From positions 1-36,213 of the forward strand of contig CAJMRM010000027.1 in the NCBI GenBank assembly GCA_905215775.1: a stretch of 36,213 nt of DNA, given 5' to 3'. The notes below the pieces were generated by a model. The model saw only the letters and a program-made list of their open reading frames with translations, was not told the DNA's origin and did no database searches. The stretch is from an uncultured bacterium (GTDB lineage Bacteria > Bacillota > Clostridia > Lachnospirales > Lachnospiraceae). Each line of letters opens with the position of its first letter. Position 1 is the first letter of the stretch. Shown here one piece after another: positions 23,232 to 31,799 of this stretch. Both the position numbers and the translations under genes were made by a program.

Positions 23232-24323
23232 TTAATTCTTTTTATTTTTTGGCATGAAACCAATAATGAACAGGATCACGATACATGCGATCACAGCCAC
23301 CTGGCCATTGATCCCCGGGCCGCCTGCCACTGCCGGAGCGTCTGCGGTCGCTGCGGATGCGGCAACGCCTGCCAGTCCGAAGTTATGGCAGAATGCAGCT
23401 CCCAGGAAGAGGCCTAAAAACGTCACAGCAGAATCGGAAGAGCCCTGTCCTGCCAGCACCAGCTGTCTTAAGGGGCATCCGCCTGCCAGTACGGCTGCAA
23501 AGCCCACGGCGTACATACCAAGGATATTCCAGATATGCTGGGCATGAGCCACCGGCTGTCCCGTAAAGGACAGATGAAAGTTTCCTGTGGCCACGTTGTA
23601 GATCACCATAACTACGAAAATCCCGCCTACGATGGTCAGAAGATCAAAATTCTTCATTAAAATGATATCGCGGACACAGCCTGCAAAGCAGCTTCTGCAC
23701 TTCTGGGCGATGGCTCCGAATAAAAGGCCGCCGATGAGTGCGATGAATACCGGTGCATGCATGCTTCCGGGACCCTTTTCGCTGCTTACGAACAGAGTGG
23801 TCGTCAGGCTTAATACAAAAAGTACAACCATGGCAATGGGAAGGATCGTGCCGGAAGCTTTATCTACCGTATACGCTCTCCCCAGGGAGAAACCGCGCTT
23901 TAAAGCCAGGGTTCCTGTAAATACTCCGGCCACAAAGCCGATCAGAGCCACATAGGCGTTTAAATCGCCGGCAGCCATACGGAGCACCATACGCAGCGGG
24001 CAGCCTAAAAACGCCAGAGAACCGATCATCATGATCACGCCCAGCACAAAACGTACCATAGGAGAGGAGCCGGCTGTGGACCGGTATTCCTTTGTGATCA
24101 CAGCGATCAGGAAGGCGCCGCAGATGATGCCGATGATCTCCGGACGCACATACTGGACAACAGCCGCCTGGTGGAGCTTCATGGCTCCGGCCGTGTCACG
24201 GATAAAGCAGGCGATACACATGGCCATGTTCTTGGGATTTCCCATATAGGCCAGGACCGCTGCGATGGCTCCCAGGAGCACGCCTGAAAGCGCCAGTGTC
24301 TTTTTGTTTGCAGTTAAGTTCAT
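23232..24323 (-). CDS. yedE: YedE-family putative selenium transporter
   Basis: 363 residues with about nine to ten hydrophobic segments. Two halves show the same pair of cysteine motifs: CIACFIRD near 36-43 and GCPLRM near 107-112, then SCFAGCVRD near 213-221 and GGCPLRQ near 285-291. This is an internal duplication of the YeeE/YedE (sulfur transport) type, where the cysteines carry the chalcogen through the membrane. The YedE subgroup is linked to selenium metabolism by co-occurrence. ATG 24323 behind AAAAGGGG matches the start of the hydrophobic region; further upstream starts are unlikely. It is the first gene of the uptake/trafficking group. Confidence 0.88.
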   Translation of the reverse strand: MNLTANKKTLALSGVLLGAIAAVLAYMGNPKNMAMCIACFIRDTAGAMKLHQAAVVQYVRPEIIGIICGAFLIAVITKEYRSTAGSSPMVRFVLGVIMMIGSLAFLGCPLRMVLRMAAGDLNAYVALIGFVAGVFTGTLALKRGFSLGRAYTVDKASGTILPIAMVVLFVLSLTTTLFVSSEKGPGSMHAPVFIALIGGLLFGAIAQKCRSCFAGCVRDIILMKNFDLLTIVGGIFVVMVIYNVATGNFHLSFTGQPVAHAQHIWNILGMYAVGFAAVLAGGCPLRQLVLAGQGSSDSAVTFLGLFLGAAFCHNFGLAGVAASAATADAPAVAGGPGINGQVAVIACIVILFIIGFMPKNKKN

Positions 24324-24485
24324 GCTTACTACCCCTTTTCTGTATTGTTGATCATGGACAAAATTACACAAGGTATTTCCATCCATCTTATACAAGTTTA
24401 TCAAACCAGACAGGGGAAGTCTAATTAAAAATATTATTCCAGAGAATCGGTTGTATAGCTTTTTTCTATGGAAGAACGGACAGCC
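24324..24485. promoter_or_regulatory. 162-base gap between LysR and yedE with possible regulator sites
   Basis: On the plus strand it has TTACACAAG (24364-24372) and TTATACAAG (24388-24396), near-identical direct repeats 24 bases apart, and ATTC-CAGA-GAAT (24436-24447), a small inverted repeat. A minus-strand TTAGAC/TAAACT pair with an 18-base spacer is a poor promoter candidate for yedE. No gene is seen in it. Confidence 0.35.
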
Positions 24486-24499
24486 CTAGAGCTGCCCGT
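24476..24499 (-). terminator. Hairpin at the 3' end of the LysR gene
   Basis: On the minus strand ACGGGCAGC and GCTGTCCGT pair (nine positions, one G-U) around a loop that holds the stop TAG. The following sequence has few Ts, so it may be only a partial terminator. Confidence 0.45.
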
Positions 24500-25412
24500 C
24501 CTCATGAAGCTCCCTGGAGGCCTTTTCCCGGACGAACTCCAGGAAATGCTCCGCAATGGGAGATAAGCAGGCCCCCTTGTTATGGGCCAGATAAAAACAG
24601 CGTTTTTTCTCCAGACCGCGGATCCGGAAATACCGGATATTCTCCTGCTCCGCCGTCCGTTTTATAACCTGCTCCGATACGATGGACACGCCCAGACCGC
24701 GGCTCACCACCTGCTTGATGGCCGCCGGATTGCTCATACGGGCGATCACGTCCACATTTTTAAACACCGGCTTACCGTAGACCAGCGCCTTCTCCATTTC
24801 CTGGCGGGTGCCCGAGCCGTCCTCCCGCATGATAAAGGGCTCGTTGATGAACAGCTCCACGGGGATCGCCTCCCCGTTCTGGTAGATCCGGTATACGTCC
24901 GTGTCGGGAGTGATGAGCACCATCTCGTCATAAAACACGGGCTCAAAGCACAGGCCCCCGCTTCCCTTATAGCCGGTAAAGCCCAGCTCGCCCCGCTGGT
25001 TCATGAGGTTTTCGTTGACCAGCCGGCTGTCGGACTGCTCCACATAAAACCTCACCCGCGGAAACAGCTCATGGAACTCCTCCATCACCTTGGGAAGGTA
25101 AAAATATCCGGGAATGGAGGAGGTCTGGATCTCCAGGATCCCGTCCAGGTCCTCCTTCAGATTCTTCATGGACATAACGGCCCTGGATCTGGTATTCAGA
25201 AGCTCCACCGCATAGGAATAAAACTCATGGCCATGGGGGGTCAGGCTGATCTCACGGCCCGACCGGTTTAAAAGCCGTACTCCCAGCTCATTTTCCAGAT
25301 TGCTCACATGGGTGCTGATGGTGGGCTGGGTCAAAAACGTAGCGTCAGCCGCCTTGGAAAAACTTTTGTATTTTGCAGCATTTACAAATGCCTCCAGCTG
25401 TCTGAACTCCAT
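24486..25412 (-). CDS. LysR-family regulator of the selenium cluster
   Basis: 308 residues. N-terminal helix-turn-helix: MEFRQLEAFVNAAKYKSFSK then AADATFLTQPTISTHVSNLE. The effector domain follows; FIMREDGSGTRQEMEKAL is typical of the CysB/CbbR-like group. It starts 9 bases after the selB stop, behind AAGGAG, so it belongs to the selA-selB operon. Regulators of this type next to selA/selB and yedE are widespread in Bacillota and are regarded as selenium-metabolism associated. Likely targets are yedE and its own operon; no binding site has been proved. Confidence 0.9.
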   Translation of the reverse strand: MEFRQLEAFVNAAKYKSFSKAADATFLTQPTISTHVSNLENELGVRLLNRSGREISLTPHGHEFYSYAVELLNTRSRAVMSMKNLKEDLDGILEIQTSSIPGYFYLPKVMEEFHELFPRVRFYVEQSDSRLVNENLMNQRGELGFTGYKGSGGLCFEPVFYDEMVLITPDTDVYRIYQNGEAIPVELFINEPFIMREDGSGTRQEMEKALVYGKPVFKNVDVIARMSNPAAIKQVVSRGLGVSIVSEQVIKRTAEQENIRYFRIRGLEKKRCFYLAHNKGACLSPIAEHFLEFVREKASRELHEDGQL

Positions 25413-25421
25413 AACGTCTCC

Positions 25422-27332
25422 TTATTTCAGCAGAACGCGCACATCGCCCTGGAGCCTGGTGATCTTCTGCTGGTCCAGATGATCCAGGATCAGCAGCACA
25501 TATTTTCTCGAGGTGCCCAGCATATCGCGGAATTCTGCCAGGGACATGGTGTCGTGGGAGGCAAAATGACCTCTCAGAAGCTCCATGGCCTTTTCATAAT
25601 GATCCTTGTATAAATAGGCGCCCGGATTCAGCTTCACCAGTGTGCCGTCCTTAAACAGATCCGATAACACCTGCTTTGCCTGTTTTTTATCCTTAAACTG
25701 GGCCATGACCTCGTCGGTGGACGGAGCCTCAAAGCCGGCAGCCGCATACGTCTTGATCATGGTCTGGCGCATATCGGAATGCTCGTCGGAATACTGGGCG
25801 GAGAAGCCTGCCGCCGCCACCGTACTGCCGGAGGCGCTGATGATCCCCCGCTTTAACAGCTCGTTTAAGAGCACATCACCCTTTTTGGCCTCTTTCAGAT
25901 AGAAGCTTTCCAGGATCCGGCTCTTGAACTCCTCCTTTTCCATTCCGGCCGCAATGGGATTGGCCTGATGGAAGGCCGTCAGCATCTCTGTGGTCTTTCC
26001 CGTGACCCGTTCCCAGAACTCCTTGTGGAAGAAATTTCCATCGTTTAAGGAAAGCGCTTTTTTCTGTTTCTTCAGCTTCTCCAGCCGCTCCTCTGTCTCC
26101 TTATCGGTCCAGTTGAGCTTGGCTGCCAGAAGGTGGACTGACGGGAAGCGGATGCTCTCCTCCTTCAGGACCAGCTCCAGAATCTCCTCGTCTGTTCCTG
26201 TTTCACGGATGGCCAGGGCATTGATCAGCTCCTTCTGGTGACGCTTGTGCTTTCCGGGACAGGCATCCAGGATGATGCCTCCGCCAAAGGTCTCCACCGG
26301 AGAATAAAACCGGATGATGAACCGGTCCGTGCGCTTAACGGCCAGCGGCTCGTCGAACCGGAGCTGGACGAAGGCGCTTTCTCCTGCACCGATGGAATCC
26401 TTATCCAGAAGCACTGCCTTGGCGATGGTCTGGGCAGATCCGTAGTTAAAATGGATCCGGTCGCCATTCTTTAAAAGCCGGTCCGTGGTCTTAAAAAGAC
26501 TGATCTTCACATCCAGGAACGTGCTGTTTGTAAGGCTTCCGGGAGCCGCCAGAACCTCTCCGCGGCTCAGCTCCTCTTTCTTAATGTTGGCCAGGTTGAT
26601 GGCGGTACGCTGTCCGGCGTAGGCGGCCTCCTCCTTGGATCCATGGCTCTGGATCCCGCGGATCTTAAGGATCCGCTCCTCCGGATAGACCATGACCTCT
26701 TCTCCGGCCCGGCAGCTTCCCTCCAGAAGCGTTCCCGTCACTACGGTGCCGAAGCCCTCCATGGTGAACACACGGTCGATGGGCAGACGGAACAGCTCGG
26801 TCTCGCTGCGGCGCATCCCCACAGACCGGACCTTATCCAGGATCATCTTCTTTAATACGTCGATGTTCAGGCCCGTAAAGGCAGAAACCCGGATCCGGTC
26901 GGCATTCTCCAGGAAGCTTCCCTCCACCAGTGCGGAGACATCCTCCTCCACCATTTCAGCCCAGTCCTCATCCACCAGGTCCGCCTTGGTAAACACGATG
27001 ATTCCCTGGCGGATATGGAGCATTTTTAAAATTTCAAAATGCTCCACCGTCTGGGGCATAACGCCCTCATCCAGGGCGATCACCAGCAGCACCAGATCGA
27101 TGCCGCCGATGCCCGCCAGCATGTTCTTAACAAATTTTTCGTGGCCCGGCACGTCAATGATGCCGATGTGAAGCCCCTCGTCATTGGGAAGGTTGGCAAA
27201 CCCCAGCTCAATGGTGATCCCCCTCTTCTGCTCTTCCCTCAGCCTGTCGGTCTGGATCCCTGTCAGTGCCTTGATAAGACACGTTTTTCCATGATCCACA
27301 TGACCAGAAGTTCCTACAATGACGTTCTGCAT
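25422..27332 (-). CDS. selB: Selenocysteine-specific elongation factor SelB
   Basis: 636 residues. The EF-Tu-like domain has G1 GHVDHGKT at 10-17, G3 DVPGH at 60-64 and G4 TKAD at 115-118. Domains 2-4 follow, and the C-terminal winged helices (from about 400 on) bind the SECIS RNA hairpin. SelB brings Sec-tRNA(Sec) to the ribosome at the UGA of grdB and grdA in this window. The gene follows selA by 16 bases. GGAGAG precedes the ATG. Length is normal. Confidence 0.97.
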   Translation of the reverse strand: MQNVIVGTSGHVDHGKTCLIKALTGIQTDRLREEQKRGITIELGFANLPNDEGLHIGIIDVPGHEKFVKNMLAGIGGIDLVLLVIALDEGVMPQTVEHFEILKMLHIRQGIIVFTKADLVDEDWAEMVEEDVSALVEGSFLENADRIRVSAFTGLNIDVLKKMILDKVRSVGMRRSETELFRLPIDRVFTMEGFGTVVTGTLLEGSCRAGEEVMVYPEERILKIRGIQSHGSKEEAAYAGQRTAINLANIKKEELSRGEVLAAPGSLTNSTFLDVKISLFKTTDRLLKNGDRIHFNYGSAQTIAKAVLLDKDSIGAGESAFVQLRFDEPLAVKRTDRFIIRFYSPVETFGGGIILDACPGKHKRHQKELINALAIRETGTDEEILELVLKEESIRFPSVHLLAAKLNWTDKETEERLEKLKKQKKALSLNDGNFFHKEFWERVTGKTTEMLTAFHQANPIAAGMEKEEFKSRILESFYLKEAKKGDVLLNELLKRGIISASGSTVAAAGFSAQYSDEHSDMRQTMIKTYAAAGFEAPSTDEVMAQFKDKKQAKQVLSDLFKDGTLVKLNPGAYLYKDHYEKAMELLRGHFASHDTMSLAEFRDMLGTSRKYVLLILDHLDQQKITRLQGDVRVLLK

Positions 27333-27348
27333 TCAGCTGTCACTCTCC

Positions 27349-28758
27349 TTAATTTACTCCTGCCTGGGTGGCCGCAAATAAAACGGCACTGGCAGCAGTC
27401 TCGATTTCCTCTTCTTTTATGGTCCTTACAGAAAGGAGCACCTTATCATGGGCTACCCGGACGATCACCGGTGTCTCAGCCCTTCTGAACAGCCGTTCCA
27501 GCCGCTCCGCCGGTACAGCCTCAGAAGCAATGGAAACGGCAATGCCGTTTAAGCGGACTGTGGGTGCAGAGCCGCCGCCCACCTGATCCTTACAGGGCTC
27601 TGAGTCCAGGGTAAAGGCGTCTGTTTTTGCCTTGATAGCCTCGATGAGCCGGTCAGCCTTATTCTGAAGCTCTTCCCTGGAAACGGTGATCATCTGAAGC
27701 ACCGGTACGGTCTTCTTTGCGTTCTCCATATCCAGATACTCAAAGAAGGTGGCCTCCATGGCAGCCAGGGTCATCTTATCCACACGGAAGGCCCGGGCCA
27801 GGGGGTGCTTTTTCATTTTATCAATATATTCTTTTTTACCGATTAAGATACCGCCCTGGGGGCCGCCTAAAAGCTTATCGCCGGAGAACAGGACCACATC
27901 CGCCCCATCGTTCACCGCATCCAGGACTGTGGGCTCATCCACTCCGTAGCGGGTCAGATCGGCCATAAGACCGCTTCCCATATCGTAGATCACCGGCAGG
28001 TCCATTTCCTTTCCCAGATCCACCATCTCCCTCAGGGTCACCTCCTGGGTGAAGCCCAGGATCCGGTAGTTGCTGGTATGGACCTTCATCAGTGCTCCGG
28101 TCTTTTCCGGATCGTAGGCGTTCCGGTAATCCGACGGCTTGGTCTTATTGGTGGTACCCACCTCTTTTAAATGGGCGCCGCTCTGCTCCATGATCTCCGG
28201 GATCCGGAAGGAGCCGCCGATCTCAACCAGCTCGCCTCTGGATGTGATGACTTCCTTTCCATAGGCCATGGCAGAAAGGCACAGCATGGTGGCTGCCGCA
28301 TTGTTGTTGACCACCATGGCAGCCTCTGCTCCTGTGATCTTGGCAATGATCTTTTCCACATGATCGTGGCGCAGGCCTCTGGCTCCTTTTTTCAGGTCAT
28401 ACTCCAGATTGGAATAGGAATCTGCTACGGCCGTAACGCTTTCCACTGCAGCCCTGCACAGGTTGGAGCGGCCCAGATTGGTATGAAGCACAACGCCGGT
28501 GGCGTTGATCAGCGTTCTTAAGTTTCTCTTTTTCTTTCCTGTGATCCGGTCGCAGATCTCTGCGATCAGCTCATCCTTTTCAGGTGCGTCCTCTCTCTCT
28601 CCGGAAAGGATCTCCCTTCTCAGCTCATCAATGATCTCCCTTGCAGCGTCTACCACAACGGATCTGGGCGTGGATTCCATAAAAAAAACGAGCTGCTCAT
28701 CCAGTAGCAACTCGTCTATCTTAGGAAGACCACGCAGTAATAACTGCCTGTTATCCAT
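27349..28758 (-). CDS. selA: L-seryl-tRNA(Sec) selenium transferase SelA
   Basis: 469 residues. The PLP lysine is Lys295 in SGDKLLGGPQGG. INATGVVLHTNLGRS (about 84-98) and SNLEYDL (about 116-122) are the other SelA signatures, and the N-terminal helical domain that binds tRNA(Sec) is present. The enzyme converts Ser-tRNA(Sec) to Sec-tRNA(Sec) with selenophosphate. AGGAGGAA precedes the ATG at 28758, just 34 bases below the tRNA-Sec gene, so one transcript must carry both. Confidence 0.98.
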   Translation of the reverse strand: MDNRQLLLRGLPKIDELLLDEQLVFFMESTPRSVVVDAAREIIDELRREILSGEREDAPEKDELIAEICDRITGKKKRNLRTLINATGVVLHTNLGRSNLCRAAVESVTAVADSYSNLEYDLKKGARGLRHDHVEKIIAKITGAEAAMVVNNNAAATMLCLSAMAYGKEVITSRGELVEIGGSFRIPEIMEQSGAHLKEVGTTNKTKPSDYRNAYDPEKTGALMKVHTSNYRILGFTQEVTLREMVDLGKEMDLPVIYDMGSGLMADLTRYGVDEPTVLDAVNDGADVVLFSGDKLLGGPQGGILIGKKEYIDKMKKHPLARAFRVDKMTLAAMEATFFEYLDMENAKKTVPVLQMITVSREELQNKADRLIEAIKAKTDAFTLDSEPCKDQVGGGSAPTVRLNGIAVSIASEAVPAERLERLFRRAETPVIVRVAHDKVLLSVRTIKEEEIETAASAVLFAATQAGVN

Positions 28759-28792
28759 AATAATATTCCTCCTACTTCGATGAATCGAAAAA

Positions 28793-28886
28793 CGGAGGAG
28801 GTGGGAATCGAACCCACCCGAAGGGCTCCTAACCCTTCACAACGGTTTTGAAGACCGCGAGGCACACCAGCAACCTATCTACCTCC
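28793..28886 (-). tRNA. selC: tRNA-Sec (anticodon UCA)
   Basis: A 94-base gene without encoded CCA. The anticodon loop CTTCAAA holds TCA, which reads UGA. The anticodon stem is GCGGT/ACCGT, the long extra arm GAAGGG-TTAGGAG-CCCTTC, and the T arm GTGGG-TTCGATT-CCCAC. The 5' end GGAGG pairs with CCTCC before the discriminator G. Positions 6 and 7 of the acceptor (T and A) face T and C in my reading, so the inner helix seems imperfect. Placed between grdD and selA. Confidence 0.93.
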
Positions 28887-28910
28887 AAATTCACATCGCA
28901 TGACTAATAC

Positions 28911-28939
28911 AGGATACCATAGAACCATATATTTGTCAA
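28911..28939 (-). promoter_or_regulatory. Promoter of the selC-selA-selB-lysR operon
   Basis: On the minus strand a perfect TTGACA (28939-28934), a 17-base spacer and TATCCT (28916-28911), about 25 bases above the mature tRNA-Sec 5' end. Confidence 0.82.
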
Positions 28940-28979
28940 GTTGAATTTTGTAAATTTTTTGTACAAATATAACATTTTA

Positions 28980-29024
28980 CCCAGATCCTGGGGAACAGGG
29001 ACGATCCCTGTCCCCCAACCTGGG
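28980..29024 (-). terminator. Large hairpin after grdD
   Basis: On the minus strand GGGGGACAGGGA, loop TCG, TCCCTGTTCCCC (12 pairs, one G-U), further clamped by CCCAG/CTGGG. The T run behind it is poor (TAAAATGTTATATTTG), so it may be an RNA-protecting 3' end rather than a strong terminator. It begins 12 bases after the grdD stop. Confidence 0.65.
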
Positions 29025-29036
29025 AAAACCGGTCAC

Positions 29037-30155
29037 TTAACCAACGTAACCAGCATTCTTTAAGATCTCGTACGCCTTGTCCTTCTTGTCTGCAGCCATC
29101 AGAACGATGGGACCAGTACAGCCCATACCGCTCTCTGCATAGATTCCCTCTTTCCAGAGCGCCTGTACAGCGTCTTCCAGGTCCATAACCTCGATACCCG
29201 GAATCTGTGCAGTACAGATCTCCTTGGGAGGAGCCGTTACAGCTGCAGCCGGAGCTGCTTCTTTTTTTCCAGCATTCTTTAACTCGTCGATGATCGCCTC
29301 AAAGCCGGCTTTCTTTGCTTTTGCAAACTCGTCGTCTGCGATCTTCTTCCAGTTATGCTTTACAAGATTGGTAGCAAATTCCATAGCGCCTGCGATCACA
29401 GGAGCGCCGGAAGCGCGGGAAACGATCATGATCAGGCGATCATAGCCGTCACCGATACCAGGACCGTAGCCAAAGCCCAGGGACTCATAGCTGCCGCCAG
29501 TGGTATAAGCAGAGAAGATCTTCATCATGAGGTTTCCGGTTAAGGAATCCATAACCATGATATCCGGAGTTCCGGCTAACAGGTCGTTTCCTCTCATGAC
29601 GATTCCGCCGTCTGCACGGGCAGATTCTGCGAAATTGATATCATAGCCCTGCTCTTTTAATTTTAACAGAGCCTTCTCTGTCTGTCTTGCACCGTCGATG
29701 TTGGCAATACCAACCGTCGGATTCTCAATGCCGTCTGCCTTTGCGGCAATGATGCCGTAAATGGCGTTCTTAACCATACCAGCGATACGGTCTGTATCAG
29801 ACGTACCTGTGGTGGTGGCGAGATACATGGGCTTGCCAATACCAGGGGTGATCACCTTACCAACGGTGGAAACACCGATGGGGAATGGATAGTGCATGGT
29901 AACGGCAGCATCGATCTCACCGGAATCCAGAAGCTTTTCCATTTCTTTATGGATATCCTCTCCCTCGATGAGACGGGCATCCAGGCCCTTATATGCAGCC
30001 AGTTCCATGGCTCTCTTAATATTGTCTTCACCATGCTCACTGCCTTCGGAGGCAAAGCCAATCACCGGCTTTTTGCCGTACTGTCCTGTTTCCAGGGCAT
30101 CCGCAACTTCCAGGAAGGTATCTGCAATGAGCGTCTTAATTCTCTTATCTGACAT
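29037..30155 (-). CDS. grdD: Glycine reductase complex protein C, subunit GrdD
   Basis: 372 residues, PlsX-like phosphate acyltransferase fold (for example GKPMYLATTTGTSDTDRIA and SLGFGYGPGIGDGYDR). With GrdC it turns carboxymethyl-selenoprotein A into acetyl phosphate. A cysteine near the C-terminus, Cys346 in SGMGCTGP, is the likely acetyl-thioester residue by family knowledge. There is a low-complexity Ala/Pro linker (KKEAAPAAAVTAPPKEI) before the C-terminal part. AAAGGACAGG precedes the start. Last gene of the grd operon proper. Confidence 0.95.
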   Translation of the reverse strand: MSDKRIKTLIADTFLEVADALETGQYGKKPVIGFASEGSEHGEDNIKRAMELAAYKGLDARLIEGEDIHKEMEKLLDSGEIDAAVTMHYPFPIGVSTVGKVITPGIGKPMYLATTTGTSDTDRIAGMVKNAIYGIIAAKADGIENPTVGIANIDGARQTEKALLKLKEQGYDINFAESARADGGIVMRGNDLLAGTPDIMVMDSLTGNLMMKIFSAYTTGGSYESLGFGYGPGIGDGYDRLIMIVSRASGAPVIAGAMEFATNLVKHNWKKIADDEFAKAKKAGFEAIIDELKNAGKKEAAPAAAVTAPPKEICTAQIPGIEVMDLEDAVQALWKEGIYAESGMGCTGPIVLMAADKKDKAYEILKNAGYVG

Positions 30156-30182
30156 AACGCACCTGTCCTTTCTGTTTACGGA

Positions 30183-31742
30183 TTATTCTTCAGAACCAAG
30201 AAGGCCGTTGGCAAACTCACGCATTGCCTGACCGATCATGGCTTTTACCTTAGCCTCGTCGAAGCCAGCCTCTCCGCCGTTGGCAGCAGAGCCGTCGTTG
30301 GCCTGTACCACGAAGGAAACGCCGTCGAACAGGTTTGTCATTCTGCCCAGGAATAAGCTTCCCTTACCGATGATCATCGCACGCTTTGTCTCGCCTGCAA
30401 GAACCTCCTCGCGGAGCGGTCCGATATACGGAACACCAGACGGGATATGGCCCTGTGTGGGAGCCCAGCCAGTCATACCGTGCTCTTTTACGAAGCTCGC
30501 AATATCTGTTCTTGCGATCTGGCCCTTCTTAACAGCAAGAGCAGCGATCATCTTATAGTTTGCTTCCGGAACATCGCCAGCGCCAGCCGGTTTTGTGATA
30601 TCCGGGTTCTGCATCTCCGGAGAGTATTTGTCGATATCAGTCATAAGGAGACCTGCACGCTCTAACGGATCTGCCACCAGGGAGCCGATTACGTTCTGCG
30701 GAGCGGAACCTGTTCCGATGGTATGTCTTCCGATGATATCAGTGCGGATCTGCGGGCTTACGCCGTCGTCTGCGCTTACAAGAACAGAGAAGCCTGCGAT
30801 GGCATCCTCAAGGATCGGAAGGCCTTTCTTCACATGGTCCTTACCGTTCATACCAAGCTTTGCAGTACATCCGCCAGCGGTTACAACAACGTTCTTGAAG
30901 GTGCCTGCCTTAACAAGAGCAGCTGCATGCAGCATAGCATGAGCCGGTCCTGCACAGAATCCACGAACGTCAGAGCCTGTTGCATTGGTATAGCCTGCGA
31001 TCTCAGCTGCAGCCTTGGCGAAGTTTCCGCCGCCGCGCTGGTTCATATCACCGCATGCTTCCTCACAGCAGTCGATCACATAGTCAACCTCATCCGGATT
31101 TACGCCGGCCTTCTTTACCAGCTCGATCAGGGAAAGAACGTTGGAAGCCTTTGTAACAAGGTTCTCAAGCATAACATGGGCAGACAGGTTTACGTCTACG
31201 TCATGGGCACGCTTTACAGCGCCAACCAGCTTATTCTCAAAGTATAACGGCTCCGCATGCTCGTCATTTACGAGAAATGCGATCTTTGCGTCGTCATTTT
31301 CGCTATTTTTATCAAGAGCTGCCAGCTGATCCTCTTTTAAAAGGTTCTGTGCAGCCAGTTTTTCTTTTACAGAAGCAGCAAAGCTCTTCTCGAGCATTAC
31401 TAACTCGAATACGTCACAGATCTGGATAAGGCCGTAGAACTCGTCCTCCGGCATGATCTGGCCGTACTTACCATCGCGGGAAGCATTCTCCCACTTTTTG
31501 TCATAGAACGGAAATTCTGTTGCAGCCAGGTCAGCCGGCTTTGCATTTCCGATGTATACCTGGTTCGGGATATAAGAAACTGCATCCTCGAAGCTTCTTA
31601 AGTGACTCGGGAGCTCCTTTAAATATTCGGACTCCGGATTTACGATCATTTCTGTGGTCTGTGTTGTACCGTTATGGATTACCATATCCGGTGTAATGGC
31701 CAGAGTATAGCTGGCCCCCTTAAGTACTGGATACCCGTTCAT
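30183..31742 (-). CDS. grdC: Glycine reductase complex protein C, subunit GrdC
   Basis: 519 residues, thiolase/beta-ketoacyl synthase-like. The segment DYVIDCCEEACGDMNQRGGG and then FCAGPAHAMLHAAALVKAG, followed by NVVVTAGGCTAKLGMNGKDH, are the strongly conserved blocks. GrdC and GrdD accept the acetyl group and release acetyl phosphate by phosphorolysis. ATG 31742 with GAGG upstream is preferred to GTG 31751. A strong terminator lies just above its ribosome binding site, so its level may be lower than that of grdA. Confidence 0.95.
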   Translation of the reverse strand: MNGYPVLKGASYTLAITPDMVIHNGTTQTTEMIVNPESEYLKELPSHLRSFEDAVSYIPNQVYIGNAKPADLAATEFPFYDKKWENASRDGKYGQIMPEDEFYGLIQICDVFELVMLEKSFAASVKEKLAAQNLLKEDQLAALDKNSENDDAKIAFLVNDEHAEPLYFENKLVGAVKRAHDVDVNLSAHVMLENLVTKASNVLSLIELVKKAGVNPDEVDYVIDCCEEACGDMNQRGGGNFAKAAAEIAGYTNATGSDVRGFCAGPAHAMLHAAALVKAGTFKNVVVTAGGCTAKLGMNGKDHVKKGLPILEDAIAGFSVLVSADDGVSPQIRTDIIGRHTIGTGSAPQNVIGSLVADPLERAGLLMTDIDKYSPEMQNPDITKPAGAGDVPEANYKMIAALAVKKGQIARTDIASFVKEHGMTGWAPTQGHIPSGVPYIGPLREEVLAGETKRAMIIGKGSLFLGRMTNLFDGVSFVVQANDGSAANGGEAGFDEAKVKAMIGQAMREFANGLLGSEE

Positions 31743-31762
31743 GAAACACACCTCGTAATTTT

Positions 31763-31790
31763 AAAAAAATGGGGCGCCGGACGGCGCCCC
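31763..31790 (-). terminator. Strong intrinsic terminator inside the grd operon, between grdA and grdC
   Basis: On the minus strand GGGGCGCC-GTCC-GGCGCCCC is a perfect 8-pair GC stem with a 4-base loop, followed by A and a seven-T run. It starts 9 bases after the grdA stop and ends about 10 bases above the grdC ribosome binding site. Confidence 0.92.
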
Positions 31791-31799
31791 TACACCTTG

